Shown here: piece by piece, positions 1 to 8,220 of the stretch
Position numbering within the stretch: the stretch's first letter is position 1
How the letters are laid out: every line of letters begins with the position of its first letter
Assembly (NCBI RefSeq): GCF_024170405.1
Contig: NZ_JALJYC010000006.1
Location: forward strand, 30,366-94,365
Source: Neisseria perflava
Lineage (GTDB): Bacteria; Pseudomonadota; Gammaproteobacteria; Burkholderiales; Neisseriaceae
DNA length: 64,000 nt
Reading direction: 5' to 3'
Notes under the pieces: generated by a model
The model's database searches: none
Seen by the model: the letters and a program-made list of their open reading frames with translations, nothing else
What the model was told of the DNA's origin: nothing
Translations under genes and position numbers: made by a program

Positions 1-329
1 ACTATATTTCGCCGGAACACTTGGAATTGTCGGTTGAAAACCCGCAGGAATGGGCGAAAAAAATCCGCCACGCCGGTGCGATTTTCATGGGCAAATACAC
101 CAGCGAAAGCCTCGGCGACTACTGCGCCGGCCCCAACCACGTATTGCCGACCAGCCGCACCGCCCGCTTCTCATCGCCCTTGGGCACGTACGACTTCCAA
201 AAACGCTCCAGCCTGATTCAGGTATCCGAAGCAGGCGCGCAAAAACTGGGCAAAATCGCCAGCACGCTGGCGCACGGCGAAATGCTTACCGCCCACGCGC
301 GCGCGGCGGAATTCCGTTTGAAAGACTAA
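1..329 (+). CDS. hisD: Histidinol dehydrogenase, C-terminal part (5' end outside window)
   Basis: This is the last 108 codons of histidinol dehydrogenase, read in the frame that begins at base 3. The enzyme performs the final two NAD-dependent oxidations of L-histidinol to L-histidine in the cytoplasm and uses zinc. The fragment begins YISPEHLEL, the conserved segment containing the EH pair of the active site, and continues through GDYCAGPNHVLPTSRTARFSS, which is strongly conserved in HisD. The stop is TAA at 327-329. The start and catalytic core lie before the window, so upstream his genes may precede it. A DUS-pair terminator follows within 25 bases. The identification rests on family-typical motifs and is secure despite truncation. 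Confidence 0.96.
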   Translation, partial: YISPEHLELSVENPQEWAKKIRHAGAIFMGKYTSESLGDYCAGPNHVLPTSRTARFSSPLGTYDFQKRSSLIQVSEAGAQKLGKIASTLAHGEMLTAHARAAEFRLKD

Positions 330-350
330 GCCCATACCGCAGCTAAGCAA

Positions 351-392
351 AGGCCGTCTGAAAATTTTAAGATTTTCAGACGGCCTTTTTCA
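351..392. terminator. Inverted-DUS terminator between hisD and an oppositely oriented gene
   Basis: Two AG-form uptake sequences face each other around a short AT-rich loop, followed by a T-run on the plus strand. It sits between convergent genes and could end both transcripts. Confidence 0.85.
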
Positions 393-412
393 TCTTAATG
401 AAGTTAAGCCTT

Positions 413-1255
413 TCATTCCACATCCAGCGGCACGCGCCGTGGCGGTTTGGGGAAAGCCTTATCCAGCGCGGCATACTGTTCTGCCGACAAGCTGATGTCC
501 AAGCAATCCACCAATTCTTTCATATGCGCCGGATTACCGGTGCGCGGAATGGATACCATATTCTCTTGCGCCAACGTGAAACACAGCAATACCTGATACA
601 CGCTGATGCCCAGTTCGGCCGCTACTTGTTTGACGGCAGGCGCGTTCAGCAGATTGCGTTGCAGCGAACCGGCCTGCGCCAGCGGGCAATAGGCAATGGT
701 CGGCACGCCGCGCGCGTCCTGCCACGGTTTCAATACCACTTCAATCCCGCGCGAACCGAGATGATAGAGCACCTGATTGGTTTGGCAGTTTGCGCCATTG
801 GGAATGTCCCACAATTCCTCCATGTCCTCCAAATCGAAATTGGACACACCCCATGCTTTGATTTTGCCCTTCTCGCGCATGGTTTCCAGAATATCAACAG
901 TCTCTTCCAGCGGCGTTGCGCCGCGCCAATGGTAGAGGTACATATCCAAATAATCGGTTTGCAAGGCTTTAAGCGAAGCGTCCAAGCTGCGCTCCAGGTT
1001 GCGGCGGTTGGCGTTGCTCGGCAGCACTTTGGAAATCAGAAACAGATTTTCCCGCGCAAACGGGCGCATGGCCTCGCCGACCAAACTTTCCGAACGCCCG
1101 CCGCCATACATCTCGGCCGTGTCGATAATGGACACGCCGTGTTCCAAGCCGTAGTGCAAGGCGGCGATTTCAGAAGCGCGTTCAGACGGCCTTTCGCCCA
1201 AAAACCACGTGCCCATGCCTAATTTACCGTGTTGCAGCATTGTGTTTGCAGTCAT
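413..1255 (-). CDS. Aldo/keto reductase
   Basis: The 280-residue product is a single-domain NADPH-dependent aldo/keto reductase with a TIM-barrel fold, reducing aldehydes or ketones in the cytoplasm; the physiological substrate is not evident. The catalytic tetrad can be read as Asp45, Tyr50, Lys76 and His109 (motifs IIDTAEMYGGGRSE, LISKVLPS and LYHW), and the usual GVSNF strand and the SIPRTGNPAH cofactor loop are present. The start at 1255 is preceded by GGAG seven bases upstream. A DUS lies inside the coding sequence near 1183-1199. It resembles the YeaE/Mpr branch rather than sugar reductases, but I cannot assign a symbol. Confidence 0.92.
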   Translation of the reverse strand: MTANTMLQHGKLGMGTWFLGERPSERASEIAALHYGLEHGVSIIDTAEMYGGGRSESLVGEAMRPFARENLFLISKVLPSNANRRNLERSLDASLKALQTDYLDMYLYHWRGATPLEETVDILETMREKGKIKAWGVSNFDLEDMEELWDIPNGANCQTNQVLYHLGSRGIEVVLKPWQDARGVPTIAYCPLAQAGSLQRNLLNAPAVKQVAAELGISVYQVLLCFTLAQENMVSIPRTGNPAHMKELVDCLDISLSAEQYAALDKAFPKPPRRVPLDVE

Positions 1256-1338
1256 TTCTTGCTCCGCATAAAGTTAAGCTCCGTTGCTTATTGTATGCCT
1301 TTATGAAAACGAAAGAATTGATTTAAAGCCAATCGCGC

Positions 1339-1509
1339 TTATTTGAGCAAACCGTAAATATAGGCCCCTGCAATAAGCCCAACGAATACCAGAGCCCACC
1401 ACATCATCCTTTTCCGGCTTGGCCGCCCCTGCGCAACCCGCCCGCTGCGCACCAGCAACACTGCGCCGACGATAACAACCGCGCCGACAGCCATCACACC
1501 GTCCATCAT
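1339..1509 (-). CDS. Small two-helix membrane protein, 56 residues, unrecognised
   Basis: A short reading frame encodes about 56 residues: a hydrophobic helix (VMAVGAVVIVGAVLLV), a very basic loop (RSGRVAQGRPSRKR) and a second hydrophobic helix (WWALVFVGLIAGAYIYGLL). This helical hairpin with a positive cytoplasmic turn is a typical small inner-membrane protein. AAAGGA overlaps the first possible ATG at 1515, so the ATG two codons later (1509), five bases beyond that Shine-Dalgarno, is the better start. The gene lies downstream of nothing on its strand, with an inverted DUS pair only ten bases upstream of the ribosome site. I do not recognise the family; coding status rests on the hydropathy pattern, ribosome site and lack of any other explanation for the gap. 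Confidence 0.6.
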   Translation of the reverse strand: MMDGVMAVGAVVIVGAVLLVRSGRVAQGRPSRKRMMWWALVFVGLIAGAYIYGLLK

Positions 1510-1524
1510 ATTCATCCTTTACCC

Positions 1525-1555
1525 AAGGCCGTCTGAAACGGTTTTCAGACGGCCT
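1525..1555. repeat. Inverted DUS pair between divergent genes
   Basis: An AGGCCGTCTGAA pair with a short loop lies between the divergently oriented small membrane ORF and serB. It cannot end a transcript of either gene unless transcription enters from further away, and it lacks a T-run, so its role is probably uptake rather than termination. Confidence 0.7.
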
Positions 1556-1651
1556 GAATTGCGTTTTAAAAGAATATAATACCTGAAAATCCGCTATGAT
1601 TTTCCCCGTTTCACGCTATAATCCGATTTTTCATTTCTTCCAATCTGTGCC

Positions 1652-2488
1652 ATGTCCCACGTTCTCGTTTTGCAACACCCCGCCCTTCCGTCCTGCGACC
1701 TTTCCGCCCTGGCCGCGCTCAAGCTGCCTACGCCGACGGCCAACGGCCACAGCCTGCGTTTCCCGGTGACGGCGGATTTTGAATTATCCGCTACCGCCCA
1801 AGCCGAATTGATGCGGCAGGAAATCGACTTTGCCGTATTGCCGGATATGGCGTTTAGCGATTTGGGGCTGATTGTCAGCGACATGGATTCCACGCTGATT
1901 ACCATCGAATGCGTGGACGAAATCGCGGCGGGAGTCGGTTTGAAAGAGCAAGTGGCGCAAATTACCGAGCAGTCCATGCGCGGCGAATTGGATTTTGAAC
2001 AGTCGCTGCGCCAGCGCGTGGCTTTGCTGGCGGGGCTGGATGAAGCCGTGTTGCAAGAAGTGTATGACGATGTTTTGCAGCTTTCGCCCGGTGCGGAATT
2101 TTTGTTGGACGAATGCCAAAAATACGGCGTGCACTTTATGCTAATCTCCAGCGGCTTTACGTTCTTTACCGAACGCCTGCAACAGCGCTTGGGCTTTGAA
2201 TACCAATACGCCAATATTTTGGAAATTGAAAACGGCAAACTGACAGGCCGTCTGAATGGGCGCATTATCGACGCGCAGGCCAAAGCCGATTTGCTGGTGC
2301 AATACCGCGAAAAGCTGAGCTTGCAGCCGCAACAGGTCTTGGCGATGGGCGACGGCGCCAACGACATCCCGATGATACGCACCGCCGGCGTGGGCGTGGC
2401 CTACCGCGCCAAACCGAAAACGCAGGCCGAAGCCGACGCCTGCATTAATTTCGGCACGCTGGCGCAGGTACGCGGCTGGTTCCGCTAA
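1652..2488 (+). CDS. serB: Phosphoserine phosphatase
   Basis: This 278-residue cytoplasmic HAD-superfamily enzyme hydrolyses O-phospho-L-serine in the last step of serine synthesis. The nucleophile motif DMDST is at residues 77-81 (Asp77 forms the phospho-intermediate, Asp79 is the acid/base), ISSGF with the phosphate-binding serine at 165-169, and the magnesium-binding GDGANDIPM at 233-241. The first 70 residues form the N-terminal regulatory-type extension usual in proteobacterial SerB. Length and motif order match the family. No strong Shine-Dalgarno precedes the ATG. It is monocistronic as far as can be seen; one DUS (near 2250) lies within the gene. Confidence 0.96.
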   Translation: MSHVLVLQHPALPSCDLSALAALKLPTPTANGHSLRFPVTADFELSATAQAELMRQEIDFAVLPDMAFSDLGLIVSDMDSTLITIECVDEIAAGVGLKEQVAQITEQSMRGELDFEQSLRQRVALLAGLDEAVLQEVYDDVLQLSPGAEFLLDECQKYGVHFMLISSGFTFFTERLQQRLGFEYQYANILEIENGKLTGRLNGRIIDAQAKADLLVQYREKLSLQPQQVLAMGDGANDIPMIRTAGVGVAYRAKPKTQAEADACINFGTLAQVRGWFR

Positions 2489-2592
2489 TCTATTTTGCCG
2501 ACAAAACAGCGTCAATCGCCTCCAAAAGCTTGGCGCAACTTAACATCCAAGCAGTTTATAATGACCGCCCCACAGCGAGAAAAGGAACTGTC

Positions 2593-3413
2593 ATGACCTT
2601 GAAACAATCCGCACTTTGGCTGCTTATCGGCTGCCTGAGCATTTCCGCCGCCCACGCCGTACCCGCCGAAGACGAGCAGCAACTGCGCACCTTGCTGGAT
2701 CATTATATCGGCCGTCTGAAAAGCGGCAGCAGCTATGTGGTCGGCCAGACCCTGCCGCCTGCCGTTATCAAGCAATCGGCCAAAAGTTTAGGCATGAGCA
2801 AAAGCGATACCCGCAACATGCTGGTGGATATTGAATCCGGCGCCCTGAAAAACGCGCCGATTGAAGCTACGCTTACAGCTTTATCGGCGCAACCGAAGGT
2901 AAAAATACCCAACACGACTATGTCGTGATTCCGACCACCAAAACCTATAAAATCAGCGGCCATATCGAAACCGTAAACGGCCACCTCGTCGCGCTGAAAG
3001 ACAGCGGCAAATGGTATTTGATGGATGTGGAAAACGCCGAAGATTTAAACACGCTCAAGCAAGCCTACCCTGCTTTAGGCAGCCTAAGCGTTGCACCAGC
3101 GCAAGTGAGCCGCAACAAAGCCGAAACATCGGCGCCCGCAGCCAAAGCCACCGATAAGACAGCAGCGGCAAAAACGGCAACAGCGGCAAGCACCAAACCC
3201 GCCCAATCCACCGCTGCTTCGGTCAAAACAACCCCGCCTGCCAGCAAAATGACACCACAACAAACGAGCAAACCCACTACGGTTAAAAGCAGCAAGCCGG
3301 TCGGCAGCAAAACCGTGACCATACAGAAAAAAGCGGTCAAAGAAACCGCCAAAGCCAAAACAGCCACCCAAACGGCCATTAAAAAAGCCGCTAAAACGGT
3401 AAAAAACAAATAA
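2593..3413 (+). pseudogene. Secreted Lys/Ala/Thr-rich protein, interrupted by a one-base frameshift
   Basis: The reading frame begins with a clear signal peptide (MTLKQSALWLLIGCL, ending AAHA), followed by a domain ending near KNAPIEA. At about 2866-2868 one base appears to be missing: reading on in the next frame gives YAYSFIGATEGKNTQHDYVVIPTT, then a folded domain to about 3075 and a long low-complexity tail of Ala, Lys and Thr ending KKAAKTVKNK at 3413. The two frames join without overlap of plausible sequence, so a single ancestral gene of about 273 codons is likely. The tail resembles histone H1-like or AlgP-like repeats in composition only. I do not recognise the function. A sequencing error, rather than real loss, cannot be excluded because the site is not a homopolymer or obvious repeat. 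Confidence 0.75.
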
Positions 3414-3422
3414 GTAGTAAAA

Positions 3423-3457
3423 ATGCCGTCTGAATGTATGTTCAGACGGCATTTTTT
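3423..3457. terminator. Inverted AT-form DUS terminator
   Basis: ATGCCGTCTGAA and its complement form a stem with a six-base loop and six following Ts on the plus strand, between convergent genes. It is one of the few AT-form uptake sequences here. Confidence 0.88.
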
Positions 3458-3470
3458 ATTCATTCAAACT

Positions 3471-4181
3471 TTAGCGCTCGAAACCGAATCCGTTTTCATC
3501 AAAGCGCAAAACAGATACCCTGTCCGGACGCCAATCGCCCAACACAATCCGCGTAAACTCAGGCTCATGATGGATATTTTCCCGATGGGTATGGCCATGT
3601 ATCAGCAGCGGCACGCCGAAACGCTTAACCGTTTCAGCAGTAAACTGCGGATTCACATCCATAATCTGCGCCGCCATCGTCTGCTTGCCCCGGCTGCTGA
3701 TATTGCGGATTTTATGCGCGATTTTTACCCTTACTCCCAACGGCAGCAGCAAAAATAATTTCTGCCGCCATTTTTGCTGCACCTTACGCCGGAACGCTTG
3801 ATAGCGCGTGTCATCAATACACAGCGTATCGCCGTGGCAAATTAACGCTTTCTGCCCGAATAAATCAATGACTTGATATTCTGGAAGCAAGACCACCCCG
3901 CTGTCGCACGCAAAGCGTTTGCCAATCAAAAAATCACGGTTGCCGTGGATAAAATAGCATTTCACGCCCTTATCCGCAGCCCCACGCAACGCCTGCTTGA
4001 CCGCCGAAATCAAGGCGGACTCTTCGTCATCGCCGACCCAAAAATCAAACAAATCCCCCAAAATATACACCGCCTGCGCCTGCAACGCCCGCCCCTGCAT
4101 AAAATCCAAAAACAACGCCGTCAACTCGGGCTGCGCTTCGCTCAGGTGTAAATCGGCAATAAAATAAATCGGTTTGGACAT
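3471..4181 (-). CDS. lpxH: UDP-2,3-diacylglucosamine diphosphatase (lipid A synthesis)
   Basis: The product cleaves UDP-2,3-diacylglucosamine to lipid X plus UMP on the cytoplasmic face of the inner membrane, the fourth step of lipid A synthesis. It carries the calcineurin-like metallophosphatase signature in order: ADLHL near the N-terminus, GDLFDFWVGDD, HGNRDFLIG, CHGDT and the C-terminal HGHTHRE, giving both manganese sites. I start at the ATG for MSKPIYFIADLHL (4181) because LpxH proteins begin just before that strand; an in-frame ATG four codons upstream (4193) is possible and neither has a convincing ribosome site. Length, about 236 residues, is normal. Confidence 0.95.
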   Translation of the reverse strand: MSKPIYFIADLHLSEAQPELTALFLDFMQGRALQAQAVYILGDLFDFWVGDDEESALISAVKQALRGAADKGVKCYFIHGNRDFLIGKRFACDSGVVLLPEYQVIDLFGQKALICHGDTLCIDDTRYQAFRRKVQQKWRQKLFLLLPLGVRVKIAHKIRNISSRGKQTMAAQIMDVNPQFTAETVKRFGVPLLIHGHTHRENIHHEPEFTRIVLGDWRPDRVSVLRFDENGFGFER

Positions 4182-4238
4182 GGGTACATTCATCGGTAAG
4201 TTTGCGCCATTATAACGCAGACCTGCTTTCCGGCAAAA

Positions 4239-4299
4239 AGGCCGTCTGAAAAGGCATACAAAATCTTGGATTTCGTTTTCACACCTTTTCAGACGGCCT
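4239..4299. repeat. DUS-capped nested hairpin, copy a
   Basis: A 61-base element with AG-form uptake sequences at both ends, a stem extended by AAGG/CCTT, and an internal hairpin AAATC-TTG-GATTT followed by CGTTTTCAC. Four related copies occur at 5202, 25990, 27335 and 46879. Here it lies between lpxH upstream and the end of the nuclease pseudogene, both on the minus strand. Confidence 0.85.
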
Positions 4300-4311
4300 G
4301 TATCATCTTTT

Positions 4312-5160
4312 TCAGTCCCACAAAATATCCAATTTCAAGCCGACGCTGTCGGCAAATTTTTGGATGGCTTTGCGGCGGTTTGCCGTACTGTAATGCACGA
4401 ATAAAAATACGCCTTCTTTTAGCTTTACCGTATAAGCCTGACCGTTTGGCAGATAATTCGGCTCTGTACCCAAGCAATGCCCGAAAGTGGCTTTACCGTC
4501 AGCGATATATTCTTCTATCAGGCTTCGATATTCCTGGTTGGACAACAAATACTGAAACAGCTTTTTCTGATTATCCCGAAAATTATCGCCCCATATTTTT
4601 TTACCGTTCGGCAGTATAATCGCCACTTTACCGCTATCCTGCCCTGCCACGACAATATTTTCTGTTTCCGATTCAGTTACGCTGCCCTCAAAAATATTGA
4701 TATTCGCCACTTCCTCCATCATCTCGCGCACAATGTCCCAGATATTCTACGCCTTGATTTTACTGGTTTTTTCGATATAGGAAGTGTTGCCGATATTGGC
4801 ATTGTCCAATGTCAAATCGGTTTGCGCAAACTGCTCAATCAAGAGCTTTTCCAAATAGTCAGTCTGCGATTTATCCAAATGGCCGTCTTCGCGCCCAAAG
4901 AAAATCACCTTGTTCCACCATGTTTTATCCTGTGCTTTCACATGCGTATGCAAACGGTCATACACACTGCGCGAGGCTTGCCCGACATAGCGGATATTGT
5001 CGCCCAGCAGGATGTAAATGCCTGCGCGGTTGGCCTCTTCCAAGCGTTTTAAGGCGTTCATGTCTTCGCGGTCAGCGATGGCGAAAAAAGCTGGCTCTTG
5101 CGTGTAAACAGTGATGTTGTCGCGTCCCCTGTCGCTGACAATGACGGTATGGGTAACCAT
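4312..5160 (-). pseudogene. GIY-YIG nuclease family protein interrupted by an in-frame amber codon
   Basis: A reading frame of 283 codons starts at the ATG at 5160 (ribosome site AAAGGGAG). The GIY-YIG motif is clear as AGIYILLGDNIRYVGQAS with the downstream Arg-containing helix YDRLHTHV. Codon 138 (4747-4749) is TAG, after which the same frame continues NIWDIVREMMEEVANINIF and a further 140 residues to a normal stop at 4312. The downstream part ends LKEGVFLFVHYSTANRRKAIQKFADSVG and has no domain I recognise. Because nothing shifts, one substitution explains the break; the nuclease domain itself could still be made as a 137-residue product. The family resembles standalone UvrC-like endonucleases of unknown target. 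No suppressor tRNA is visible in the window. Confidence 0.82.
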
Positions 5161-5201
5161 TTTTCTCCCTTTGCTTTCAGATGGATTTGAACCTATATAA
5201 A

Positions 5202-5261
5202 AGGCCGTCTGAAAAGAATGGCAACGAAATCCAAGATTCCTCCACACCTTTCAGACGGCCT
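5202..5261. repeat. DUS-capped nested hairpin, copy b (inverted orientation)
   Basis: A 60-base element with AG-form uptake sequences at both ends and the shared core in reverse orientation (GAAATCCAAGATTC). It separates aspS from the nuclease pseudogene downstream of it on the minus strand and probably ends the aspS transcript. Confidence 0.82.
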
Positions 5262-5276
5262 TGCCTATGCGTTTAA

Positions 5277-7088
5277 TTACGCTTCTTTATTTTCCGCTGC
5301 CGGTTTTTGGCGCAGGCGCAAGCCCAGCTCGCGCAATTGTTTGTCGTCCACCGCATTCGGTGCGTTGGTCAGCAGACATTGGGCGCGTTGGGTTTTCGGG
5401 AAGGCAATCACGTCGCGGATGGATTCGGCGCCGGTCATCAGCGTTACCAAACGATCCAGGCCGAAGGCCAAACCGCCGTGCGGCGGCGCACCGAATTTCA
5501 GGTTATCCAGCAAGAAGCCGAATTTTCCCTGTTGCTCTTCCGGGCTGATTTTCAGCGCGGCAAACACTTTTTCCTGCACATCGGCGCGATGGATACGGAT
5601 AGAGCCGCCGCCGATTTCCCAGCCGTTCAACACCATGTCGTAAGCGCGGGCGATACAGTTTTCCGGATCACTTTCCATCAGGTCTTCATGACCTTCTTTC
5701 GGCGCGGTAAACGGATGGTGCACGGCGGTGTAGCGGTCTGCCTCGTCGTCGTATTCGAACATCGGGAAATCCACGACCCACAGCGGTTTCCATTCATCGA
5801 TAAAGTAGCCGTTGTCGGCGCCGTGTTCCAAGCCGACTTTAATGCGCAATGCGCCGATGGCTTCATTGACGACTTTGGCTTTGTCCGCGCCAAAGAAAAT
5901 GATGTCGCCGTTTTGCGCACCGGTGCGCTCGATGATTTCTTTCAGGGCGTTTTCAGACAGGAATTTGACAATCGGCGATTGCAGGCCGCTGTCTTCGCCG
6001 TTGCTCAGGTTGCTTACGTCGTTGACTTTGATGTAGGCCAGACCTTTGGCGCCGTAAATACCGACGAATTTGGTGTATTCGTCGATTTCTTTACGCGAAA
6101 GCTTCGCGCCGCCAGGCACGCGCAAAGCCACCACGCGGCCGTTTTTCATGTCGGCCGCGCCACGGAAGACTTTGAATTCTTCCGTTTTCATCAGGTCGGT
6201 CAGCTCGGTGAATTTCAAGTTGATACGCATATCCGGTTTGTCCGAGCCGTAGTAGAACATGGCTTCAGAATACGGCATGCGCGGGAAATCGCCCAAATCC
6301 ACGCCCAAAGCGTCTTTAAACACTTGCTTGGCCATGCCTTCGGTGATATCCATGATTTCATCCTCATTCAAAAACGAGGTTTCCAAGTCGATCTGGGTAA
6401 ATTCGGGCTGACGGTCGGCACGCAAATCTTCGTCGCGGAAGCATTTGGTGATTTGGTAATAGCGGTCGAAACCGGCTACCATCAAAAGCTGCTTGAAGAG
6501 CTGCGGCGATTGCGGCAGCGCGTAAAATTCGCCTGGGTGTACGCGGCTGGGCACGAGGTAGTCGCGCGCGCCTTCAGGGGTCGAACGGGTCAACATCGGC
6601 GTTTCGATGTCGATAAAGCCTTGCGCGTCAAGATAGCGGCGCACGCCCATCGCCACTTGATAGCGCAGACGCATGTTTTTCTGCATCACAGGGCGGCGCA
6701 GGTCGATAACGCGGTTGGTCAAGCGCACGTTTTCGCTGATGTTTTCATCGTCGATTTGGAACGGCGGCGTGGCGGCGGTGTTCAACACTTCGATTTCTTT
6801 AGCCAAAATCTCAATTTTGCCGGACACCATTTTATCGTTGGTCGTACCTTCCGGACGGTTGCGTACGCGGCCGGTCACGCTCAAAACGTATTCGTTGCGC
6901 ACCGCATCGGCGGTTTCAAAGGCTTCTTGGGTATCAGGGTCAATCACGACTTGGACAATGCCTTCGCGGTCGCGCAGGTCGATGAAAATCACCCCGCCGT
7001 GGTCGCGGCGGCGGTGTACCCAGCCTTTGACGGTGACGGTTTGGTCTAAATATTGCTCGCTAATCAGGCCGCAATAGTTGGTACGCAT
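5277..7088 (-). CDS. aspS: Aspartyl-tRNA synthetase
   Basis: A 603-residue class II aminoacyl-tRNA synthetase of the bacterial type. An N-terminal OB-fold anticodon-binding domain (about 1-105) is followed by the catalytic core: motif 1 region at about 159-179, motif 2 FRDEDLRADRQPEF at 217-230, the GAD-type insertion in the middle, and motif 3 GLAFGLDRL at 539-547. The start at 7088 has a good AAGAAGG ribosome site. Whether it also charges tRNA-Asn (as in bacteria lacking AsnRS) cannot be judged here. It lies 138 bases downstream of the DUF502 gene and may be co-transcribed, though a DUS lies between them. Confidence 0.98.
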   Translation of the reverse strand: MRTNYCGLISEQYLDQTVTVKGWVHRRRDHGGVIFIDLRDREGIVQVVIDPDTQEAFETADAVRNEYVLSVTGRVRNRPEGTTNDKMVSGKIEILAKEIEVLNTAATPPFQIDDENISENVRLTNRVIDLRRPVMQKNMRLRYQVAMGVRRYLDAQGFIDIETPMLTRSTPEGARDYLVPSRVHPGEFYALPQSPQLFKQLLMVAGFDRYYQITKCFRDEDLRADRQPEFTQIDLETSFLNEDEIMDITEGMAKQVFKDALGVDLGDFPRMPYSEAMFYYGSDKPDMRINLKFTELTDLMKTEEFKVFRGAADMKNGRVVALRVPGGAKLSRKEIDEYTKFVGIYGAKGLAYIKVNDVSNLSNGEDSGLQSPIVKFLSENALKEIIERTGAQNGDIIFFGADKAKVVNEAIGALRIKVGLEHGADNGYFIDEWKPLWVVDFPMFEYDDEADRYTAVHHPFTAPKEGHEDLMESDPENCIARAYDMVLNGWEIGGGSIRIHRADVQEKVFAALKISPEEQQGKFGFLLDNLKFGAPPHGGLAFGLDRLVTLMTGAESIRDVIAFPKTQRAQCLLTNAPNAVDDKQLRELGLRLRQKPAAENKEA

Positions 7089-7226
7089 AAATTTACCTTC
7101 TTGTGTTTGATTTAAAATAAAAATAAAGCGTCGAGGCCGTCTGAACAGCCTGACAAAATTTTAGAGGGAATACTGAAACTTGGCCGCACAACAGATGTGT
7201 TTTCAGACGGCCTGAAGCAGGTGGAA

Positions 7227-7940
7227 TCAACGTTCCGCTTTATCCGCCTGCTCTGGCAGCAAGGCTTGCGCTTCATGGTGCGAATGTTCGTCCGGCATGA
7301 CCATGCCCAGCGAAATCACGTATTTCAAGGCTTCATCCACGCTCATATCCACCTCGCGCACATCGCTTTTTTTCACCATGATGTAATAGCCGCCGGTCGG
7401 GTTAGGCGTAGTCGGCACATATACCGACACATATTCCTCACCCTCGGGCAGGCCTTCCTGCAAAGCTTCGGGAATATGGCCGGACACAAAAGCCAGTGTC
7501 CAGATATCCGGCTGCGGAAACGGTACCAATACCGGCGTTTTAAACGAACGGCTGCTGTCGGACAGCAACGATTCGGACACTTTTTTCACGCTGGAATAAA
7601 TGGATTTGACCACCGGAATCCGCCCCAACAGGCCGTCCCACATGGCGATAATCCGCTTGCCCAGCATATTGGCGCTAAAAAGGCCGGTAATGAACAAGGC
7701 GACGATGGCGACAATCACGCCCAAGCCGGGAATGTTGAAACCCAAAAAATACTTCGGCTGCCAGTGTGCCGGCAGCAGGTTAATCAGCTGGTCGGAGGCC
7801 GTGATGATGTAGCTGATTGCCCAAATGGTTACGGCAATCGGCAGCCACACCAGCACACCTGTAATCAGGTATTTTTTCAATGCTTTGGAAATTCTCCCGC
7901 CCTCGGGCTTCTGCTGCGTCATTTTATCCCATTCTGCCAA
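7227..7940 (-). CDS. DUF502 family inner-membrane protein
   Basis: The 237-residue product has two predicted membrane helices (about residues 23-48, ITGVLVWLPIAVTIWAI, and 70-92, GLGVIVAIVALFITGLF) followed by a soluble region with the family hallmarks RIPVVKSIYSSVKK, PFPQPDIWTLAFVSG and YVSVYVPTTPNPTGGYY. This is the DUF502 family, found widely in proteobacteria and often next to aspS; its biochemical role is unknown. The ATG at 7940 lacks a Shine-Dalgarno; the ATG at 7922 (MTQQKPEGG) has GGGATAAA before it and may be the true start. A promoter-centred palindrome lies directly upstream. Confidence 0.9.
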   Translation of the reverse strand: MAEWDKMTQQKPEGGRISKALKKYLITGVLVWLPIAVTIWAISYIITASDQLINLLPAHWQPKYFLGFNIPGLGVIVAIVALFITGLFSANMLGKRIIAMWDGLLGRIPVVKSIYSSVKKVSESLLSDSSRSFKTPVLVPFPQPDIWTLAFVSGHIPEALQEGLPEGEEYVSVYVPTTPNPTGGYYIMVKKSDVREVDMSVDEALKYVISLGMVMPDEHSHHEAQALLPEQADKAER

Positions 7941-7946
7941 ATATCA

Positions 7947-7980
7947 CCGCCCAAACGCGTTATTATACGCGTTTGGGCGG
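7947..7980 (-). promoter_or_regulatory. Palindrome centred on a TATAAT box, upstream of DUF502-aspS
   Basis: A perfect 13-base inverted repeat (CCGCCCAAACGCG and complement) encloses an eight-base loop that reads TATAATAA on the minus strand. The TATAAT would be a consensus -10 element placing transcription start just before the DUF502 start codon; no strong -35 is seen. It may be an operator around a promoter, or a 5' leader hairpin. Confidence 0.5.
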
Positions 7981-7998
7981 TAAGAAACGAGTGTTTTT

Positions 7999-8160
7999 AG
8001 AACCTGTATTCATAAGATTAATAGATGGATTTTTGTTGAATAATCATACGAATACAAGGCAATATTTATGCAAATCTGGACGATTGGCGCAAAAGTCCAA
8101 CGCGGTAGGCGTGTGATTAGGCAATAAAAAGCCGCTATCAAGATTGTGAATACAGGTTCT
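7999..8160. mobile_element. Miniature fold-back element, family A, copy 1
   Basis: A 162-base element with 14-base terminal inverted repeats AGAACCTGTATTCA / TGAATACAGGTTCT. The second copy at 26819 matches it over nearly the whole length except for the central 25 or so bases, where this copy reads CAATATTTATGCAAATCTGG. It encodes nothing and has no obvious target-site duplication. It lies between pldA and the DUF502 promoter. Confidence 0.85.
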
Positions 8161-8174
8161 TAAATGTCTTGCTT

Positions 8175-8217
8175 GCTTTTCAGACGGCCTTTTCAGCAGA
8201 CAGGCCGTCTGAAAAGC
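8175..8217. terminator. Inverted DUS pair after pldA
   Basis: A 16-base stem formed by outward-read AG-form uptake sequences with an 11-base loop. It is the likely end of the pldA transcript although no T-run follows on the minus strand. Confidence 0.65.
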
Positions 8218-8220
8218 CGG

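Noticed and set aside
5307..7049. A 580-codon frame antisense to aspS
   Set aside because: aspS is unmistakable on the other strand; high third-position G+C opens the antisense frame. Same reasoning for antisense frames opposite lpxH, smc, recC, etf-QO and the aldo/keto reductase.
7990..8170. Target-site duplication flanking family A copies
   Set aside because: Flanks share at most a single base or TA-like ends; too short to claim.
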